Source: Fimbriimonadaceae bacterium
GTDB lineage: Bacteria > Armatimonadota > Fimbriimonadia > Fimbriimonadales > Fimbriimonadaceae
Length of the DNA stretch: 11,263 nt
NCBI GenBank assembly: GCA_019454665.1
Contig: JACFNW010000028.1
Span: 1-11,263 of the forward strand
Direction: 5' to 3'
The notes beneath the pieces were generated by a model, which worked only from the letters and a program-made list of their open reading frames with translations, was not told the origin of the DNA and made no database searches. Below are positions 5,832 to 11,263 of this stretch, one piece after another. Numbering within the stretch: position 1 is the first letter of the stretch; every line of letters begins with the position of its first letter. Position numbers and translations under genes: made by a program.

Positions 5832-6332
5832 TCACGCGGGCACACGCTTGCCGACCCACTCCAGGTCTACGCCTCGGGCGTACAGGAGTTCCTGAAGTTG
5901 GCCCACGTGGATGCCGAGGTGGCGGATGTTGACCAACTGGTGGTCGAGTTTGGGGATGGGATACCACGGGAACCCGGATTCGGCCGCACCGAGGTCCAGA
6001 GCATCCACCCAACCGGACAGGTTTTGCTCGATCTCGGCCAGGTATTCCAGCAGGTCCTGCGGGGAGTACGTGGTCTCGACGGGCGGTATGCCGTCCTCGT
6101 CGTCGTCCCACAGAATCACGCCCTGCGGCTGGTGTCTCGCCCAGGGGGTGAACTCCGTGTGGCTGGGCATCATGTAGAAGTGGGTGTAGAACAGGGTGTG
6201 GTAGGCGATGCGCCAGAACGTCCGGGGGTGCTCCCCTGCGCTCCACGCGTCGTCCGGGCACCGTTCGATGCACTCGCGCAACATGGCCAAGCCGGCACCG
6301 TACTGGCCTTTGAGGGCGTCTTTGAGGTCCAT
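5832..6332 (-). CDS. DinB-superfamily (YfiT-like) putative metal-binding protein
   Basis: A 166-aa four-helix-bundle protein of the DinB/YfiT type. These usually bind a divalent metal through three histidines and include thiol transferases and damage-induced proteins of unknown activity. Candidate ligands are H45 (RIAYHTLFYTHFYM) and the C-terminal pair H138 and H142 (NIRHLGIHVGQLQELL). The conserved W/F-rich start of helix 2 (RTFWRIAYHT) is also present. The ATG at 6332 starts the domain (MDLKDALKGQYGAGLAMLRE). It has no Shine-Dalgarno; a CAGAAT lies six bases before the ATG, but without a good -35. The frame stays open far upstream into the broken membrane protein gene, so a longer fusion product cannot be excluded from sequence alone. 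Function is not known beyond the fold. Confidence 0.82.
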   Translation of the reverse strand: MDLKDALKGQYGAGLAMLRECIERCPDDAWSAGEHPRTFWRIAYHTLFYTHFYMMPSHTEFTPWARHQPQGVILWDDDEDGIPPVETTYSPQDLLEYLAEIEQNLSGWVDALDLGAAESGFPWYPIPKLDHQLVNIRHLGIHVGQLQELLYARGVDLEWVGKRVPA

Positions 6333-7382
6333 GCCGCGATTCTGGCACCTTGTCCGCGGACGCAGACGACCGCCGCGACGTTGGGACAGGGCATACTCAT
6401 CCGTCCGACTGCCTCGCATGAGATGTCGCGTCAGCGACTGAAGCGGGCGAATCAAGCTCAGAACCTTGATCAGGCTTCCTTCGCCCGCGGTCCTAGGGCG
6501 GCACAAGATCGAAGCCAATTGGTTGATCGCCATGCTCCAGCCAAATGCGATCAAGATATAGGCTCCGAACATGTAATTAGGAATCGGCGGATAGAACCAT
6601 CCAAATGTCGCGTAGTTTGCGCAAATGGCGATCACAATGCGCCATTGTCCCGTGCAGGCGAGAGCCAACAGGGTCAGGCAACCCAAGGCGGCCGACAACT
6701 CCGCAAAGCCACGACTCCTGTAAGGATAGCCAACGGAAAATGATTGCAGCAGATTCAGAATTGCATTCCTCACGATTATTGACGGAGTCGCATTATCCCA
6801 CCATGCTTCGCCCATGACTGCCGCATAGCGATTGCTCACGGTAGGATCGCCCCAATTCCCACTGACTGGATTGGTGTCGATCTTGATGCCTGTTCGACGT
6901 CTGAACTCAGCGAATCCGACGGCGTCCTCCACGTCGATTACGTTTGTCCCGCCATACGCTCCCAAGCCAATGAACCGCGAATGTGCGAATTGAGCGGCCC
7001 GATTCGGAGAGGAGGTGCCGACGATAAAACAACTGCCGATACAAACAACAGCCACGGTACATCCGATGAGCGCAACTGGTCGCGATTTTTGTGCCAAAGT
7101 ACGGACTGCGGCCATGATTCCGGCCCAAATGGCGAGCAAAACTGAAGTTGGCCTGATCGCCACGGATAGAGTCACCAGCGCTACGCCAACGGCACCGATT
7201 GGCCATCGAATAACGGTTTTGCTCCACATGTAGAGCAGCACAGCAGATGGAATACAAGCCCAGAAGTAGTAGAATGGATATGTGACGACCTGAATGACGA
7301 TCGGGTTTATGCCGTATAGGCAAAGAAACGCCAATCGCTGAATCGTCGCGATGTGGTGGCACATGCAAGAATCAACAAACAC
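6333..7382 (-). pseudogene. Multi-pass membrane protein, C-terminal part, stop lost and joined in frame to DinB
   Basis: An open minus-strand frame encodes a run of hydrophobic helices, e.g. INPIVIQVVTYPFYYFWACI, IGAVGVALVTLSVAI and LIGCTVAVVCIGSCFIVG. A soluble loop follows (VEDAVGFAEFRRRTGIKID), then more helices (LGCLTLLALACTGQ, YMFGAYILIAFGWSMAI). The layout resembles GT-C type polytopic membrane proteins (PMT/ArnT-like glycosyltransferases or O-antigen enzymes), but I see no catalytic motif that proves this. It has no convincing start of its own; the first helix continues from the upstream fragment in another frame. After about 6420 the residues become Arg-rich and non-membrane (QRRGGRLRPRTRCQNRG), and the frame passes without a stop into the DinB ATG. 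Base composition is clearly AT-richer than the neighbours. Most likely a decayed, horizontally acquired gene. Confidence 0.6.
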
Positions 7383-7726
7383 AGGAGAATGTGTGCTATC
7401 ACTTGGATTATCCGGACCGCTACTAGGTCACCAAGGAAAGGAAAGCACAACTGGGCGAGTTTCGCAATTGCGATATACCCGGTGTTATTGACCGCATGAG
7501 GCTGGGTATCGCTAGTTCGCCGGTGCTTGTATTGATCGTAATCGCCATAGGGCAGTTGTTTTACGATTTCGTAATCAGAAGGTGAGATCCTCCACGCTCC
7601 AAAGAGCGGGGAGTTCTTTGCGCCAGAGAAGTACGGAAACGTCCAACTCGTGCTCATGTGCTTCGGATTCCAAAAGGTTGCTGACGCTGAAGCGATAAGT
7701 AGACAGGACCAGAGCAGGAAGCGCAT
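7307..7726 (-). pseudogene. Multi-pass membrane protein, N-terminal part, truncated by frameshift
   Basis: The frame from ATG 7726 gives 139 residues: a first membrane helix (MRFLLWSCLLIASASATF) and an extracytoplasmic loop rich in aromatic and polar residues (YGDYDQYKHRRTSDTQ). A second helix pair follows (VRIIQVIAHILLCLLILACA), then a sudden stop after FFAYTA. In the frame one base back, the sequence continues GINPIVIQVVTYPFYYF and further helices. Together the two frames make one uninterrupted membrane protein of roughly 460 residues. A single-base indel somewhere in 7307-7382 explains the break; I see no standard slippery heptamer. The frame could start as far up as 7810, overlapping the STN gene, but MRFLLW is the natural membrane-protein start. 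A sequencing error cannot be excluded. Confidence 0.6.
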
Positions 7727-7799
7727 ACTTGCTCGGCTGCCCCTCGTGGCTGTTGGCAGTGGAGAGCGGGCGATCCACGCTGTCAGTTGCTGCAGATGT

Positions 7800-8642
7800 C
7801 TAGTCACCATCGCCCGTGTCGTTGGTCGGATCGTGGGGGGTTTTGGCGCGGGAACCTTGGTCTACCGGCCCTTCGTGCGGGCCGGGGCTCGACTCCTGCA
7901 CGTCGCCCAACGGCCTGCCCGTGGGAGCCGCAGGGTCCACCGCAGGCACCAGAAGCAACCGGTTGCGTTCCTGCTCGAACACCGTGAACCCGAGGCGCGC
8001 GCCCATGTCGCGCAACATGTCCAGCCCGGTGAGCTGCGTGTACGAAACCCGTGCCAGGTGCTTTTCGGGGAACCCGGGGGCCAGTTCGATCTGGTAGCCC
8101 GTCTGCGCCGCGATGGCCTGCAATGCCGTTCTAAGGTCCACATCGGTGAGTTCCACCGATCGCAGATTGTCTGGCGCCCCTTGCTGGGTCTGATCGTGGG
8201 CCTGGGAAGCGCCGGGGTTCTGGGAACCGGAGAGCGTGGGTTGCGGCGGCGTCACATTCTCGAACCCTTGACCGCCGGCGGCGGGCGTCCGGACTTCGGC
8301 GACCGGTTTGGTCGGCGGCGGGCCGGCATAAGACTTGGCGAGTTCGTACGACGCGTAGCCCAGCGCGCAAAGTCCCACAAACGCCGCGGCCCAAACCCAA
8401 CGAGGTGCGGCGGGTTGTTCGACAGGACGACGCTTGAACGGGGGCACATGGGTTTGTCGGATATGGCCCGGCCGCGAGCCGCGCAAGCCCGACACCATGG
8501 CGAACCGCTTGTTCATCTCCTCCGCGAACTCGGGGTGCTTGGCTGCGAATTCGGCCAGCCCTTGGCGGTCTTGGCTCTCGGCGATGACCCACATCAGGCT
8601 GGAGAGGTGCTGGGGCGGCGCGGGACCCTTGCGGCTATTCAT
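7800..8642 (-). CDS. Single-pass membrane protein with STN domain, candidate anti-sigma factor
   Basis: A 280-aa protein. The cytoplasmic N-terminus (1-80) is charged and helical (LAEFAAKHPEFAEEMNKRF). A transmembrane helix runs about 82-100 (RWVWAAAFVGLCALGYASYEL). A Pro/Gln-rich linker leads to an STN domain (secretin/TonB short N-terminal domain) at about 161-235: VELTDVDLRTALQAIAAQTG then LLLVPA. A polar disordered tail ends the protein. Its ATG overlaps the ECF sigma stop by eight bases (ATGAATAG) and has a GGGAGG site eight bases upstream (8651-8656). Position right after an ECF gene, one membrane span and a small cytoplasmic N-terminus are the usual anti-sigma layout. No HxxxCxxC zinc motif is present. 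STN domains in FecA-type receptors pass signals to anti-sigma FecR; here the STN sits on the membrane protein itself. Anti-sigma role is inference. Confidence 0.75.
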   Translation of the reverse strand: MNSRKGPAPPQHLSSLMWVIAESQDRQGLAEFAAKHPEFAEEMNKRFAMVSGLRGSRPGHIRQTHVPPFKRRPVEQPAAPRWVWAAAFVGLCALGYASYELAKSYAGPPPTKPVAEVRTPAAGGQGFENVTPPQPTLSGSQNPGASQAHDQTQQGAPDNLRSVELTDVDLRTALQAIAAQTGYQIELAPGFPEKHLARVSYTQLTGLDMLRDMGARLGFTVFEQERNRLLLVPAVDPAAPTGRPLGDVQESSPGPHEGPVDQGSRAKTPHDPTNDTGDGD

Positions 8643-9255
8643 CGGCGCTGCCTCCCACGCTTTCGTAGGCTTCGCGGAACCGTTCCCGCGCGCGGTACAG
8701 ACGTGTCTTGGCGGCGTTGACGCCGCACCCCAGGCTGTCCGCGATTTCGTTGAGGCTGAGTTCCTCCCAATAGAACAGCGTGATCAGGGCTCGGTCGCCG
8801 GGCTTGAGTTTCTGCAGGGCGGCCTGGATGCGCTGGTCGGGAATCTCCACGCGTTCTTCGTGCGTCTCGGCGATGGCCTCGTGGAGTTCGACGTTCTTTG
8901 AGCGGTGTTTGAACTTGCGCGCGTACTGGATGCTGCGGTTGACCGCGATGCGGAACAGCCACGTGCTGAAGCGGGATCGCCGATCGAACCGGCTCAAGTG
9001 CCGAAACACCAGCGTGAAAACCTCTTGAACGGCGTCGCTGGCGTCGTCAATGTCCAGCAGCACGCCTCGCGCGATCGAGAACACCTTGTCGTAGTACTTG
9101 GAGTAGAGCGTGGCGAAGGCGGCTTGGTCGCCCGCCAGAAACTGCTCGACCAGGACAATGTCCTCGTCGAACGGGGTGCGCGCGACTCCCTCGGCGACAG
9201 CGGCCGTCATCGCATTGTCAGACGCCCCGTCGGGCCTTTCGGTCACGGGGGACAT
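8635..9255 (-). CDS. ECF-family RNA polymerase sigma factor (sigma-70 family)
   Basis: A 206-aa protein with the two-domain ECF layout. Region 2 at about 38-112 includes the -10-binding region DIDDASDAVQEVFTLVFRHLSRFD and STWLFRIAVNRSIQYAR. Region 4 at about 143-195 includes LKPGDRALITLFYWEELSLNEIADSLG, followed by recognition helix NAAKTRLYRARERFRE. The linker is short and charged. The N-terminal 30 residues are probably disordered; a second ATG at residue 16 is possible, as neither start has a clear ribosome site. It follows the kinase gene by 43 bp and overlaps the STN gene. The three form one signalling operon in which the kinase or the STN protein probably controls the sigma factor. Target promoters are unknown. 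Confidence 0.93.
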   Translation of the reverse strand: MSPVTERPDGASDNAMTAAVAEGVARTPFDEDIVLVEQFLAGDQAAFATLYSKYYDKVFSIARGVLLDIDDASDAVQEVFTLVFRHLSRFDRRSRFSTWLFRIAVNRSIQYARKFKHRSKNVELHEAIAETHEERVEIPDQRIQAALQKLKPGDRALITLFYWEELSLNEIADSLGCGVNAAKTRLYRARERFREAYESVGGSADE

Positions 9256-9298
9256 GGTGCCAGAACCGGGGTCCCAAGTTCAAGGCTGGCGACCCTCG

Positions 9299-10999
<1,701 letters not shown>

Positions 11000-11052
11000 G
11001 CGATGGACTCCCTACGTTATACGATGTTTCGCCGTGGTCTATGCTTGAGCCT

Positions 11053-11263
11053 ATGCGGCTCGCGGTGTATCCAGGCTCTTTCGATCCTCCCACGTTGGGT
11101 CACCTTGACATTGTGCAACGTGCGGCGCGATTGTTCGACGACGTGATCGTGGCCGTCGGCATCAACCGCAACAAGGCCCCGCTGATGACGGTCGAGGAGC
11201 GCATCGAGGCGATTCAGGCGTGCTGCGCGGGGATGCCCAACGTTCGCGCCGATTCGTTCGAGG
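11053..11263 (+). CDS. coaD: Pantetheine-phosphate adenylyltransferase, N-terminal part (cut by window edge)
   Basis: The first 70 codons of CoaD, which adenylates 4'-phosphopantetheine with ATP to give dephospho-CoA, the fourth step of coenzyme A synthesis. The nucleotidyltransferase signature is intact: [20 protein letters not shown] (5-24), with the (T/H)xGH motif TLGH. It is followed by [26 protein letters not shown], the substrate-binding region. The common DPIT is DPPT here. I chose ATG 11053; an in-frame ATG at 11041 would add MLEP. The 53-bp gap to the divergent kinase gene must hold both promoters. A TATGCT lies seven bases before the ATG (11040-11045), again leaving almost no leader, but the -35 is poor. 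Confidence 0.92.
   Translation, partial: MRLAVYPGSFDPPTLGHLDIVQRAARLFDDVIVAVGINRNKAPLMTVEERIEAIQACCAGMPNVRADSFE

Noticed and set aside
7307..7382. Programmed -1 frameshift in the membrane protein gene
   Set aside because: The overlap has TTTCTTT but no standard X XXY YYZ slippery heptamer in frame and no obvious stimulatory hairpin; an indel is simpler.

Overview
This is a GC-rich, gene-dense bacterial window with tightly packed genes, frequent GTG/ATG starts and several start/stop overlaps. It carries a PknB-type kinase, an ECF sigma factor, a zinc-ribbon TPR protein, a DprA-like protein and an Fpg of the 'NETNYC' subtype. These fit a soil or aquatic bacterium from a poorly studied phylum. 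Armatimonadota (Fimbriimonas-like) is my best guess from gene content and style; it is inference and no marker gene here proves it.

Layout. (1) 1-2247, minus strand: a small operon encoding a sigma-region-4-like HTH protein, a membrane-anchored zinc-ribbon/TPR protein and a secreted protein cut by the window edge. (2) 2248-2671: a 424-bp non-coding region. It holds a consensus promoter (TTGACA, 17-bp spacer, TAAACT) on the minus strand. The predicted start of transcription is the first base of a compact three-way-junction RNA fold with a GNRA loop. An AT-rich palindrome sits just before the HTH gene. (3) 2672-4287, plus strand: a purine/thio-nucleoside phosphorylase translationally coupled to a diverged DprA-like protein. 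(4) 4290-5769, minus strand: a secreted thioredoxin-type glutathione peroxidase followed by an Fpg/Nei-type DNA glycosylase, an oxidative-damage pair. The peroxidase has a consensus promoter whose predicted start lies 1 nt from its start codon. (5) 5832-6332: a DinB-superfamily protein. (6) About 6333-7726: an AT-richer stretch with a multi-pass membrane protein gene broken by a frameshift. Its reading frame has lost its own stop and runs in frame into DinB. (7) 7800-10999, minus strand: a signalling operon of a transmembrane Ser/Thr kinase with extracytoplasmic TPRs, an ECF sigma factor, and a single-pass membrane protein with an STN domain that is a candidate anti-sigma factor. (8) 11053-end, plus strand: the start of coaD, divergent from the kinase.

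The most interesting parts are the unidentified structured RNA (or leader) at 2482-2543, the kinase/ECF/STN signalling operon with a glycine-less kinase P-loop, and the AT-rich broken membrane gene.
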